In this document: positions 1-6,869 of the stretch, in pieces
Numbering within the stretch: the stretch's first letter is position 1
How the letters are laid out: each line of letters begins with the position of its first letter
Origin: Campylobacterales bacterium
Lineage (GTDB): Bacteria > Campylobacterota > Campylobacteria > Campylobacterales > Sulfurimonadaceae
Length of the DNA: 9,995 nt
Direction: 5' to 3'
NCBI GenBank assembly: GCA_016937915.1
Contig: JAFGVR010000179.1
Location: 1 to 9,995 of the forward strand
Translations under genes and position numbers: made by a program
The notes under the pieces: model-generated
What the model saw: only the letters and a program-made list of their open reading frames with translations
The model's database searches: none
What the model was told of the DNA's origin: nothing

Positions 1-20
1 AAAGCATTTAGTGTTCCAAA
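1..20 (-). promoter_or_regulatory. Sigma-54 (RpoN) promoter reading off the left edge
   Basis: Read on the minus strand, positions 20 to 1 give TTTGGAACACTAAATGCTTT. The invariant GG (17-16) and GC (5-4) are exactly 10 bases apart. The TTGGAAC block and the GCTT end agree with the sigma-54 consensus known from Campylobacter and Helicobacter flagellar genes. It lies just after the flgE stop and would drive the next minus-strand gene, which is outside the window. That gene is probably another sigma-54-class flagellar gene; this is inferred from context only. Confidence 0.75.
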
Positions 21-22
21 TA

Positions 23-1288
23 CTATGCATCCATTTGAAGAGCTTTTTGCATCATCTGATCAGCTGTTGTAATCGCTTTTGAATTTGCATCGTAAGCTCT
101 TTGATATATTATAAGTTCAGTTAACCCAACTTCCATTCTCATATTTGAGTTTTCTAAATGAAAATTAGATATAGATGTTCCTGTTATATTTTTTCCATTT
201 GCATCTTTATAAAATATAGGTTCACCACTATTTGAACTAGATTTAAATAAAGTTCCACTAATCCTATCTAAACCCTGATCATTTTGAAAATGGTAAACTG
301 CAATTTTTCCCATACTACTTTGCATCCCATTTGTAAAAGTAGCAACAACTTCACCATTTTGATTTATCTCATAACCTTTTAGTTCAACTGAAACCTTACC
401 ATCTGCTACACTTGATGAAGTTATATTTGTATTTGCGATGGAAGCCACTCCATCAAAACCACTTCCAAAGTTTATATCTATCGCAGTTCCATTATTGTCT
501 ATAGTTTCTAATGTCGATGACTTTAAAGAACCATCTTCTTCAAACTCTACAACACCATTTTGTGGCTCACCGATTGTCTCCCCATCACTATTTTTTATAA
601 TAGCTGTAGCATTCCATTGACTTCCTGGCAACACTTGTGGATCAACTTTTGTAAACTCTACCTTTAAACTATTTCTATCACCATTTGAATCAACGATACT
701 TGCAGAAAGAACTCTTAGCTCATCATCTGTACCTATATTTCCTATCAAATCAACTTTACTGGTTGGTTCTGCTGGGTACTTAAGTGTTCGTGGAAATATC
801 AAAGGTTGCTGCTGTGCAACATCTGCAAGGTCAACCTCTAAAGTTGATTTTGTTAAAACGCCATCTGCAAAATTACCTGCCATAGTTCCAAGTACATGAT
901 ACCCTTCTGGCGTAACTAAATCTGTCAATTTTTCATCTTCATTTATGCTAAATGTAAAGTTACCAGCTCTGGTATAAAATGGAACATCATCAGCACCTTT
1001 AATCCCAAACCAACCCTCATCAGCAAGTGCCAAATCTGTACTTCTATCGGTCATCATCAAGCTTCCTATCTCTTGATTAGTACCAGTAGCATCTACCCTT
1101 GCACCAAGCCCAACACTTTGTTGATTAAAAACTGTATTTATAGATCTTTCATAAAGATTTGCAAACTGTGTATCTGTAGCTCTAAAACCTATAGTTGAGA
1201 TATTTGCAAGATTATCCGCAGTTACATTTATAGCCTCTTGATAAGTTTTCATACCTGAGATACCAGTATAATACCCTTGAGTCATCAT
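23..1288 (-). CDS. flgE: Flagellar hook protein FlgE
   Basis: This is the structural subunit of the flagellar hook, exported by the flagellar type III apparatus and polymerised under the FlgD cap. The 421-residue product has the rod/hook family signature NLANISTIGF at residues 26-35. The N-terminal core continues to about residue 110 (FYTRAGNF at 104-111). A variable, surface-exposed middle follows, then the C-terminal rod/hook motif around 386-410, including LIIYQRAYDANSKAITT. No signal peptide is present, as expected for a type III substrate. The length resembles the enterobacterial hook protein (about 400) and is shorter than the large Campylobacter and Helicobacter hook proteins. The first of two adjacent ATG codons is chosen because AAGGA (1295-1299) lies 6 bases before it. 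The gene follows flgD after 19 bases and is the last gene of the fliK-flgD-flgE operon in view. A related rod protein (FlgF/FlgG) is possible on domains alone, but the gene order favours FlgE. Confidence 0.88.
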   Translation of the reverse strand: MMTQGYYTGISGMKTYQEAINVTADNLANISTIGFRATDTQFANLYERSINTVFNQQSVGLGARVDATGTNQEIGSLMMTDRSTDLALADEGWFGIKGADDVPFYTRAGNFTFSINEDEKLTDLVTPEGYHVLGTMAGNFADGVLTKSTLEVDLADVAQQQPLIFPRTLKYPAEPTSKVDLIGNIGTDDELRVLSASIVDSNGDRNSLKVEFTKVDPQVLPGSQWNATAIIKNSDGETIGEPQNGVVEFEEDGSLKSSTLETIDNNGTAIDINFGSGFDGVASIANTNITSSSVADGKVSVELKGYEINQNGEVVATFTNGMQSSMGKIAVYHFQNDQGLDRISGTLFKSSSNSGEPIFYKDANGKNITGTSISNFHLENSNMRMEVGLTELIIYQRAYDANSKAITTADQMMQKALQMDA

Positions 1289-1307
1289 AACAGATCCTTT
1301 TTATCTT

Positions 1308-1976
1308 TTAATAAACCTCTTTAACCTGTTCTAATGATACATAATTAGAACCAAGTTTTAGATAAGTTGAACCATTTTCAAACCTAACAGATTCTATAGG
1401 ATATGCTCCAATTCTTGTAGATAATGTATTTCCCGCACCATCACTATATGAAGCACTAGCATAATAAACTCCACTAGTTGCACTATTTCCACCCATATCT
1501 GTACCATCCCAAGTAAATTGATACACACCCTTATCGTTAGTACCAACATCCATAGTTTTTATAACTTTTCCATCTACATCTTTTATCTCTATAGTCCCTT
1601 GTTCTACATCAGATGGAAAATACATCTCAAAATCTACACTACTACCCTCATCGAGTGCTATAGCATTACTACCCAAATCAGCTGTTTTACCTATAGCACC
1701 TATGGTGCTAAACTGTTGAGTAGCTCCAAGAGAAGCTGCTAATTCTTCTAAAGCATTGTTTGTATTTTCAGCTGATTCTAAAGTAGCAAGCTGTGAAGTT
1801 TGAGATAAAATTTTCTCACTATCCATAGGTTCAGTTGGATCTTGATTTTGTAATTCAACCAAAAGCAGAGTCATAAAATCTTTATTATCTAACTCTGTTT
1901 TATTTTGAGCCGTTGAAGCTGCTGTTCCAACTGCACCATATACATCCAAATTATTTCCATATGCATTGATAGCCAT
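1308..1976 (-). CDS. flgD: Flagellar hook cap / assembly protein FlgD
   Basis: FlgD caps the growing hook and is needed for FlgE subunits to assemble; it is absent from the finished filament. The 222-residue product shows the family's conserved N-terminal block at about 33-67 (DFMTLLLVELQNQDPTEPMD, then a glutamine/serine-rich helix). This is followed by a beta-rich region resembling the FlgD Ig-like/FLN domain around 112-178, with the typical WDGTD...SGVYY pattern at 156-172. The end of the protein is a short beta region. Length is normal for the family. The ATG has AAAGGAT shortly upstream. It starts 10 bases after the fliK stop and ends 19 bases before flgE, so the three genes are almost certainly one transcript. 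Confidence 0.93.
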   Translation of the reverse strand: MAINAYGNNLDVYGAVGTAASTAQNKTELDNKDFMTLLLVELQNQDPTEPMDSEKILSQTSQLATLESAENTNNALEELAASLGATQQFSTIGAIGKTADLGSNAIALDEGSSVDFEMYFPSDVEQGTIEIKDVDGKVIKTMDVGTNDKGVYQFTWDGTDMGGNSATSGVYYASASYSDGAGNTLSTRIGAYPIESVRFENGSTYLKLGSNYVSLEQVKEVY

Positions 1977-1986
1977 TTTTTATCCT

Positions 1987-3684
1987 TTATGCGTAATAAG
2001 GAACGCTAATCTCTAAAGAGTTTAAAGCTTCCTCATTTCTCTCTTCATTATCAAAATAGTTATACTCTTTATAAGCTCTTTGGCTATTATGATTATTTTG
2101 ACTTTGCCCTGAAGAATTTGAAAGATCACTTTGTGAACCATTACTAAAGTTTAGTGTAGCATTATTTATTCCATTATTAGTAAGTTGTGTCCTTAACTCA
2201 TTTGCATTCATAGCTAAAGTATTTATAGCAGCATTGTTTGAACTAAGATTTACTATTAGATTTTTTCCCCTTTGGATAACTGTTAAATCTATCTCTCCAA
2301 GTTTTTGTGGATTTAGCTGAACTTTAATCCTTGTAAATGGTGCTTTATAATCCTCTATAGCTTGTTTAACATCTTGTGAAAGATACCTAACCATCTGTTT
2401 TGCTTCATTTATTTTTACTTCTAAACTATCAGATTTTATAGCAACTGCACCATCTTGTTTAAAATTATTTTCATTAGAATCACCACGAAGCAAAGATTCC
2501 AAATTTTTAACCCCATCATTTTGTGTATTTTCCAAAGATATAACGGTAGATGCAACAGTTGATATCTCTTTATGTAAAACGAGATCAGATTTCATATTTT
2601 TATCACCACTTAAAAGGGTTTGTAATGTCTCACTATTTGTTTTAGTAGTTGGTGTTTTTTCATTTATTATAGATTTTGCTCTAACAAGTTGTTCGGTTGA
2701 AAACTCCACTTGTTTTGTTTGTTTAAAAATTGGTTGATTTAAAATCTCTTTTGATAATTTTTCATCTTTTTGTATGGCTGCTTTAGCTTCCATTACTACA
2801 TTTTCATCTTTTATCTCTTTATCGTTTATAACTTTTTTATCTAATGCATCTTTTTTTATAACTGCTTTAGTATCAGTTATTAGATTTTCATTTTTTATAT
2901 CTTTATGAGTCACACCTTTCTCATCTTTTTGTATAGCTGTTTTGGCATCAGCTACTACATTCTCACTTTTTACCTCTTTATCATTTATAACTTTTTTATC
3001 TAATGCATCTTTTAGAGATATATTTACATCTTTTAATTTCTCATCTTTTTGTGTAATTGTTTTAGCATCACTTACTACACTCTCACCTTTTACCTCTTTA
3101 TCAGGTACAACTTTTTTAATATCAAACATATTATTTTGATTTGATGAAAATTTAGTTGGGACATCATTCCCTTTTATACTCTCTATAGTTATTTTTGATA
3201 CATCTATTCCTAGTTTATTGGCAAGTTGCGCTAAACCTTTTAATGTTCTTGGCAACTCTTTTTGCTCTAGTTTTTTATAACCTTCACTATTTAATATCTG
3301 CTCTTTTAGATATTTTTTTGCATCAAATATCAGTTTTTTTATCTCTTTTGCATCTAAAACCGAAGTGATGTTTTGGGTAAATTTTGGATCTATCTCTACA
3401 GATTCCTCTTTTGATGCTGGAGTTTTAACATCATTTTTTAACATCGATAAAAGGGTCTCTTTTTTAGAGATAGTTTTTATATCTTTTGTATCTATTGATT
3501 TAGCATCTTTCTCATCAACTGCTAAAACCAATGCTCCATTTTGGATTACTTTTGTATCTTTGTTTTCACTGATACCTTTTAGAAGATCTGAAAAAGAGAG
3601 TTTTGGTTCATCTTTTGATGATAAAGAGAGTGGGGAGTTACTTTGAGACTTTTTTGAGCTCTGTGTGTTATCTAAAGTGATCAT
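1987..3684 (-). CDS. fliK: Flagellar hook-length control protein FliK
   Basis: FliK is a secreted ruler and switch protein. It stops hook growth at the right length and turns the export gate (FlhB) to filament-type substrates. Of 565 residues, the N-terminal two thirds are lysine-, aspartate- and serine-rich, low in complexity and probably extended. They include four imperfect copies of a 20-25-residue unit at about 194-310. The C-terminal domain at about 425-510 matches the Flg_hook type: LNPQKLGEIDLTVIQRGKNL at 457-476, then a helix with ANELRTQLTNNGI at 493-505. The last 50 residues are an Asn/Ser/Gln-rich tail. AGGAG (3691-3695) lies 6 bases before the ATG. It is first in the operon with flgD and flgE, the order also known in Helicobacter and Campylobacter. 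The sigma-54 promoter upstream predicts RpoN control. Identification rests on the C-terminal domain plus gene order. Confidence 0.88.
   Translation of the reverse strand: MITLDNTQSSKKSQSNSPLSLSSKDEPKLSFSDLLKGISENKDTKVIQNGALVLAVDEKDAKSIDTKDIKTISKKETLLSMLKNDVKTPASKEESVEIDPKFTQNITSVLDAKEIKKLIFDAKKYLKEQILNSEGYKKLEQKELPRTLKGLAQLANKLGIDVSKITIESIKGNDVPTKFSSNQNNMFDIKKVVPDKEVKGESVVSDAKTITQKDEKLKDVNISLKDALDKKVINDKEVKSENVVADAKTAIQKDEKGVTHKDIKNENLITDTKAVIKKDALDKKVINDKEIKDENVVMEAKAAIQKDEKLSKEILNQPIFKQTKQVEFSTEQLVRAKSIINEKTPTTKTNSETLQTLLSGDKNMKSDLVLHKEISTVASTVISLENTQNDGVKNLESLLRGDSNENNFKQDGAVAIKSDSLEVKINEAKQMVRYLSQDVKQAIEDYKAPFTRIKVQLNPQKLGEIDLTVIQRGKNLIVNLSSNNAAINTLAMNANELRTQLTNNGINNATLNFSNGSQSDLSNSSGQSQNNHNSQRAYKEYNYFDNEERNEEALNSLEISVPYYA
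2755..3105 (-). repeat. Degenerate tandem repeats inside fliK
   Basis: Residues 194-310 of FliK contain four related units: PDKEVKGESVVSDAKTITQK, NDKEVKSENVVADAKTAIQK, HKDIKNENLITDTKAVIKKD and NDKEIKDENVVMEAKAAIQK. Between some units a longer segment, DALDKKVINDKE, is duplicated (about 226-237 and 279-290). The DNA copies are clearly related but no longer identical, so the array is old rather than freshly expanded. It lies in the part of FliK expected to act as a flexible ruler. Confidence 0.85.
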
Positions 3685-3734
3685 CTTGTACTCCTGTATA
3701 ACTCTTTTTATATAAAGAGATTTTACACAGAAGT

Positions 3735-3751
3735 AGCATAAACTATTCCAG
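3735..3751 (-). promoter_or_regulatory. Sigma-54 promoter of the fliK-flgD-flgE operon
   Basis: The minus strand reads CTGGAATAGTTTATGCT, with GG (3749-3748) and GC (3737-3736) separated by exactly 10 bases. It shares the TGGAA...ATGCT pattern with the site at 1-20. The predicted transcript start is near 3724, leaving a leader of about 40 bases with AGGAG before the fliK ATG. Hook genes are RpoN-dependent in well-studied Campylobacterota, so position and gene class both fit. The -12 element (ATGCT rather than TTGCT) is slightly off consensus. Confidence 0.7.
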
Positions 3752-3755
3752 TTTA

Positions 3756-4484
3756 TTACATTTGATTATTGCAGTTTATAACACCATCTACACAGTTAGT
3801 TGGGCATTTTTCAGTTGAACAACCATCTGTAGATATTTTAATAGTTCTAACAGGTACGATTGGTTCTGGAGCTGGTTTTGGGCAAGATTCAAACAGTCTG
3901 CAATCGTTTGAGTGAAATACAACTCTTGAAGATGCTATAACTCTACCGTTTGCATTATCTATAATTCTTGAGTTGATAACTACACCCTCCTCTATCTTAG
4001 AGTAAGTTCCAACAAGTACATAAGTGTTTTCTATTGGTGAGTTTAGTTTTTCAACATTTCTTGATAAGAAAAACTCCCCATCATTGTTAACAACTAGAGA
4101 TTTTTGACCTCTAAAGTCCATAACATCTACACCTCTTTTATTTAGTTCGTTAAAGAAACTCTCACCCATCACTCTACCAAAATGTGTAGTTTTATTTAAT
4201 TGATGCAGATCAACAAAAGAAGTGATAGCGATGCTTCCTAACTTCTTAGCTTTCATAGTATCAAGTAGTTGTTGTGCTATCTTATCAACTGTATCAGTTA
4301 TCGTAGTAGTTGTAGCTACATTGATGCTGTAGTTTGAAACGCTCTCGTTTACACCATTAACATCAACCATCTTAACATATCTATCAACCTGAGTAACACC
4401 ACTTACTGGTTGTTTTGCTGCTGTACATCCTTGTGTCATTAGTGCGATTGCCGCTACTATAGATAAAATTCCCATTTTTTTCAT
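3756..4484 (-). CDS. Exported FlgO-domain protein with cysteine-rich tail
   Basis: This is a probable outer-membrane-associated protein of the FlgO family, which in Vibrio supports the flagellar outer-membrane ring. Numbering from the chosen start, residues 1-19 are a signal peptide (MKKMG, then a hydrophobic core) ending in TQG before Cys20. That Cys is a possible lipid attachment site, although Thr at -3 makes the lipobox imperfect. The FlgO-like domain spans about 60-190 (ITSFVDL, HFGRVMGESFFNEL, DGEFFLSR, VLVGTYSK, INSRIID). A tail of about 50 residues carries six cysteines and a proline stretch (PKPAPEPIVP). The start is ATG at 4484 because AAAGGA (4491-4496) lies 6 bases before it. A TTG at 4490 in the same frame directly abuts that ribosome site and is rejected. 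The gene stands alone between the two-component operon (65 bases upstream) and fliK (71 bases downstream). A paralogue lies at 6870. The exact flagellar role is inferred from domain and neighbours. Confidence 0.82.
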   Translation of the reverse strand: MKKMGILSIVAAIALMTQGCTAAKQPVSGVTQVDRYVKMVDVNGVNESVSNYSINVATTTTITDTVDKIAQQLLDTMKAKKLGSIAITSFVDLHQLNKTTHFGRVMGESFFNELNKRGVDVMDFRGQKSLVVNNDGEFFLSRNVEKLNSPIENTYVLVGTYSKIEEGVVINSRIIDNANGRVIASSRVVFHSNDCRLFESCPKPAPEPIVPVRTIKISTDGCSTEKCPTNCVDGVINCNNQM

Positions 4485-4490
4485 GCTCAA

Positions 4491-4496
4491 TCCTTT
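4491..4496 (-). promoter_or_regulatory. Ribosome binding site that fixes the start at 4484
   Basis: AAAGGA on the minus strand is followed by TTGAGC and then ATG, giving ideal 6-base spacing to the ATG at 4484. The in-frame TTG at 4490 would have no spacing at all. Confidence 0.75.
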
Positions 4497-4529
4497 GATT
4501 ATTTGTTATTAAGCATTATTGCAGATTGA

Positions 4530-4546
4530 TGTAATATCTATGTAAC
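4530..4546. promoter_or_regulatory. Candidate response-regulator operator (direct half-sites)
   Basis: The plus strand reads TGTAAT, five bases, TGTAAC, so two near-identical hexamers repeat 11 bases apart. That is about one helical turn, the spacing used by tandem OmpR/PhoB-type regulators. It lies 46-62 bases before the FlgO-domain start at 4484 and just after the sensor kinase gene. Linking it to the regulator encoded at 6106-6762 is inference. No second copy was seen in the divergent promoter region at 6763-6869. Confidence 0.35.
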
Positions 4547-4549
4547 ATT

Positions 4550-5440
4550 TTATGATTTAATGGTATAACTAAAGATATTTTTACCATTTTTACTCACTAT
4601 TTCTATTTTTATATCATATTTGTCACATATAGTTTTTATGATGTAAAGCCCTAAACCATACCCATCATTTTTTTTAGACTCTCTATACCCTTTTTCAAAA
4701 AGTTTCAAAGGCTCTTTTATCTCTTTTCCAGTAGATTCAAATTTAAGTAAAAATTTATCGCCATCTGCTTTTAAATATATCTTCACTTTTGTACCTACAT
4801 CTGCGTACTTTATAGCATTTGAGATATTGTTATCTACAAGTCTCTCAAACTCTACACTATTTATCTGTACCTCTAAAGCATCATCTATATCTAAAACCAA
4901 CTCTTTATCATTTGAAGATGCTATCTGTTTAAAAAACTCAACCCTTTGTCTTAACAACTCAGATATATCTGTTTGTTTAACCTTATACTCAACATCATCT
5001 CTAAGACTTAGATACACAAGCTCCTCAAAATTTAGATCAAGCATATCAACAGAGGATTTTATCTGCTCTATGAACTCTTTTGAGTTCTCATAAACTCCAC
5101 TCATCTCTAAAAGCTCTAGATTCATAACAATAGCACTAAGAGGGGTTTTTAACTGATGAACACTACTTAAGATAAAATCTTTATTGTCTGATTTTAGTTG
5201 TTTGTTTTTTGCTTCTATCTCTTGTTGCATCTTCCTTAGACCATCATAAAGATAAGAGATCTTCTCATACTCAAAATTACCATGAAGTTGAGCTATATCT
5301 ACATCATCTTTATTTTCCATCTGCCTTATAAGATAATCAAACGGTTTTGAGATAGTATTTTTTATATAGATGATCATAAAGATAGTAAAAACTACGATAA
5401 CTAATATGATAAGTGCTAACTCTATCTCACTTATATGCAA
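4550..5440 (-). CDS. Sensor histidine kinase, single membrane segment, no evident sensor domain
   Basis: This is a membrane-bound histidine kinase that should phosphorylate the response regulator encoded two genes upstream. Its 296 residues hold one membrane segment (about 7-26), a short linker and helix (28-85), and the dimerisation/phosphoacceptor region with His95 in HQLKTPLSAI. The ATP-binding domain has an N box around 204-211 (NNISNAIKY), an F-box-like LFEKGYR (247-253) and a G2 box GYGLGLYI (260-267). The usual G1 aspartate is replaced: ESTGKEI occupies that place (235-241), as happens in some active kinases. Only about six residues precede the membrane segment, so there is no room for a periplasmic sensor. 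The start is TTG at 5440: GAGG lies 6 bases before it, and the first in-frame ATG (residue 22) would cut the membrane segment. The gene overlaps the coiled-coil gene by 14 bases, implying translational coupling. The signal is unknown. Confidence 0.88.
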   Translation of the reverse strand: MHISEIELALIILVIVVFTIFMIIYIKNTISKPFDYLIRQMENKDDVDIAQLHGNFEYEKISYLYDGLRKMQQEIEAKNKQLKSDNKDFILSSVHQLKTPLSAIVMNLELLEMSGVYENSKEFIEQIKSSVDMLDLNFEELVYLSLRDDVEYKVKQTDISELLRQRVEFFKQIASSNDKELVLDIDDALEVQINSVEFERLVDNNISNAIKYADVGTKVKIYLKADGDKFLLKFESTGKEIKEPLKLFEKGYRESKKNDGYGLGLYIIKTICDKYDIKIEIVSKNGKNIFSYTIKS

Positions 5441-6122
5441 TGCTTACCTCTACTAACCTTTTAGCATCTGTGATTGAGCGGATTTTTTTATCATCTATCA
5501 CAACTCCATCAAAACTCTCATTTGTATCGTTGCATATAGATACCATAAAGCTCAAATCATCTAAAACAAACCTTCGCTCCATCTTCTCTTGAAGTTGTGA
5601 TGTAAGCAGATAAGGAGCGTACTTTAACTCCTCTATCACTTGATTATGTATATTTTTCATAATCATCATCTCATATTTTCTCTTTAGCATCTCATTAGAT
5701 GCCACTATCTCACTTTTATCATCTTTAACCTCATCACACTCAATCTCTTTTACCACTAAAACCTCTTGTTTTTGCACTGGCATCTGTTGTGATATAGCAT
5801 CTACTTTTTTAGTATATTTTTCATTTATACCTTTTAATCTCTCTATCTCATCTATGTAACTTTTATTTATAGCATCTATCTCTTTTTTGTACTCATTTTT
5901 AGCCACAACTAAAAGTTCAGACTCTTTTTTAAGCTCCTCTTTTACAACTCTAAGCTCTTTTAACTCTTTTATATACCCATTTTGTATCTTTTTGGTAGTA
6001 TCATTTTCTGCTACTACCGCCACATCACTTTGTGTATTTTGTGTATAAAACAAAACTATAGCTACTATCAAGATAGCAGCTATGATTAGAACCTTTATGT
6101 ATAATCTATCTACAATTTTCAT
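5427..6122 (-). CDS. Membrane-anchored coiled-coil protein of unknown function
   Basis: I do not recognise this family. The 231 residues start with a short basic stretch (MKIVDRLYIK), then one membrane helix (about 10-26). Residues about 44-112 are rich in Lys and Glu with heptad-like spacing and probably form a long coiled coil. A compact C-terminal region (about 140-231) follows. Cysteines are only at 129 and 197. By the positive-inside rule the N-terminus is cytoplasmic and the bulk periplasmic. The gene lies between response regulator and kinase and overlaps both (17 bases upstream, 14 downstream), so it is probably made in step with them. A role as periplasmic sensing or scaffold partner of the sensor-less kinase is inference. 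The Lys/Glu richness could also reflect an unrelated envelope protein. The ATG at 6122 has only a weak AGGG about 10 bases upstream, which fits reinitiation after the regulator stop. Confidence 0.75.
   Translation of the reverse strand: MKIVDRLYIKVLIIAAILIVAIVLFYTQNTQSDVAVVAENDTTKKIQNGYIKELKELRVVKEELKKESELLVVAKNEYKKEIDAINKSYIDEIERLKGINEKYTKKVDAISQQMPVQKQEVLVVKEIECDEVKDDKSEIVASNEMLKRKYEMMIMKNIHNQVIEELKYAPYLLTSQLQEKMERRFVLDDLSFMVSICNDTNESFDGVVIDDKKIRSITDAKRLVEVSIAYK
5447..5450 (-). promoter_or_regulatory. Ribosome binding site supporting the TTG start at 5440
   Basis: The minus strand reads GAGGTAAGCA and then TTG, placing GAGG 6 bases before the TTG. The site lies inside the 3' end of the upstream coiled-coil gene, consistent with coupled translation. 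Confidence 0.65.
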
Positions 6123-6762
6123 TTATACTGTACCCTATCCCTATCTCTGTTTTTATAAAATCAAATGGAAGTTTTCTCCTTAGCCCATTTACAAGTTGCC
6201 TAAGCGGGTAACTCTCTTTTAACTCCCCCTCCCAAACAAACTCCTCAAACTCCTCGGTCAAAACTTTTTGTTTTTGATTTGAAAAAAGTAAAGTCAAAAA
6301 TCTCAACTCTTTTTTCCTAAGTTCAATCTCTTTATCGTTAAAAAAAAGTTTCTTTAACTCTATATCAAATTTTATACCACCACTTAACTCTATAACACTT
6401 CTATCTTTTTTAAGCAGTTTTGTTAGACGGATATCAAGCTCTTTTAGATTGAAAGGTTTTTTGATGTAATCACTACACCCAAAATCATAAGCATGTTCAA
6501 AATCATCTATATCTACAGATGCCGTTATCATGATGATTGGAACATTTTTATCTAGTCTTCTTATCTGTTTTACAAGCTCTAGACCATTTATGTTTGGCAA
6601 ATTTATATCTATAATATATACATCTTTTAATCTGTTAGTTAAGATGTTGTCAAAAGCATCTTCACCATCATCAAAATGGGTAACGCTAAAAGATTTCATA
6701 TTAAAAAAAGTTATAAGTGCTTTTGAGAGTTGATAATTATCTTCAGCTAAAAAAACTTCCAT
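6106..6762 (-). CDS. OmpR-family response regulator
   Basis: This is a DNA-binding transcription regulator, phosphorylated on an aspartate by its partner kinase. The 218 residues have a receiver domain (1-118) with all key residues: acidic pair Glu7/Asp8, phosphoacceptor Asp52 in IIDINLP, Thr80, and Lys102 in IKKPF. A winged-helix DNA-binding domain (about 125-215) follows, with LRKKELRFLTLLF, the recognition-helix area LRQLVNGLRRKL (187-198), and a final wing GIGYSI (208-213). It is the first gene of an operon with the coiled-coil protein and the kinase (17-base overlap with the next gene). A TATAAT box lies 31-36 bases upstream. AGGA is 11 bases from the ATG, so translation initiation looks weak. 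No sigma-54 activation domain is present, so this is not the FlgR-type flagellar activator. Targets are unknown; the flanking FlgO-domain genes are candidates. Confidence 0.92.
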   Translation of the reverse strand: MEVFLAEDNYQLSKALITFFNMKSFSVTHFDDGEDAFDNILTNRLKDVYIIDINLPNINGLELVKQIRRLDKNVPIIMITASVDIDDFEHAYDFGCSDYIKKPFNLKELDIRLTKLLKKDRSVIELSGGIKFDIELKKLFFNDKEIELRKKELRFLTLLFSNQKQKVLTEEFEEFVWEGELKESYPLRQLVNGLRRKLPFDFIKTEIGIGYSINENCR

Positions 6763-6792
6763 AAAACAAACATTCCTATTTTTTGTTGAAGT

Positions 6793-6798
6793 ATTATA
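6793..6798 (-). promoter_or_regulatory. -10 box for the response regulator operon
   Basis: The minus strand shows a perfect TATAAT. The start of transcription is expected near 6786, about 24 bases before the regulator ATG. No good -35 is visible 16-18 bases upstream, which is common for housekeeping promoters in Campylobacterota. Confidence 0.5.
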
Positions 6799-6831
6799 AC
6801 TAACTATTTCATATCACTTTAATAAAAAAGC

Positions 6832-6853
6832 GATAAAATTATTTTTATATAAA
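6832..6853 (+). promoter_or_regulatory. AT-rich promoter candidates for the divergent FlgO-domain gene
   Basis: Two possible -10 boxes precede the gene at 6870: TAAAAT (6834-6839) and TATAAA (6848-6853). The first also overlaps GCGATAA (6830-6836), which resembles the sigma-28 -10 element, but no TAAA-type -35 lies at the proper distance. The choice between them cannot be made from sequence. Confidence 0.3.
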
Positions 6854-6869
6854 ATTTGGACAACTTAAG

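Noticed and set aside
438..620. Plus-strand reading frames opposite flgE, flgD, fliK, the kinase, the regulator and the PP-loop gene
   Set aside because: They lie inside well-supported genes, have no ribosome sites or recognisable motifs, and look like antisense shadows.
4485..4490. TTG start at 4490 for the larger FlgO-domain protein
   Set aside because: It directly abuts the AAAGGA site; the ATG at 4484 has the proper 6-base spacing.
6830..6836. GCGATAA as a sigma-28 promoter -10
   Set aside because: No TAAA-like -35 at the required distance (the position reads CATA). Kept only as a remark in the promoter entry.
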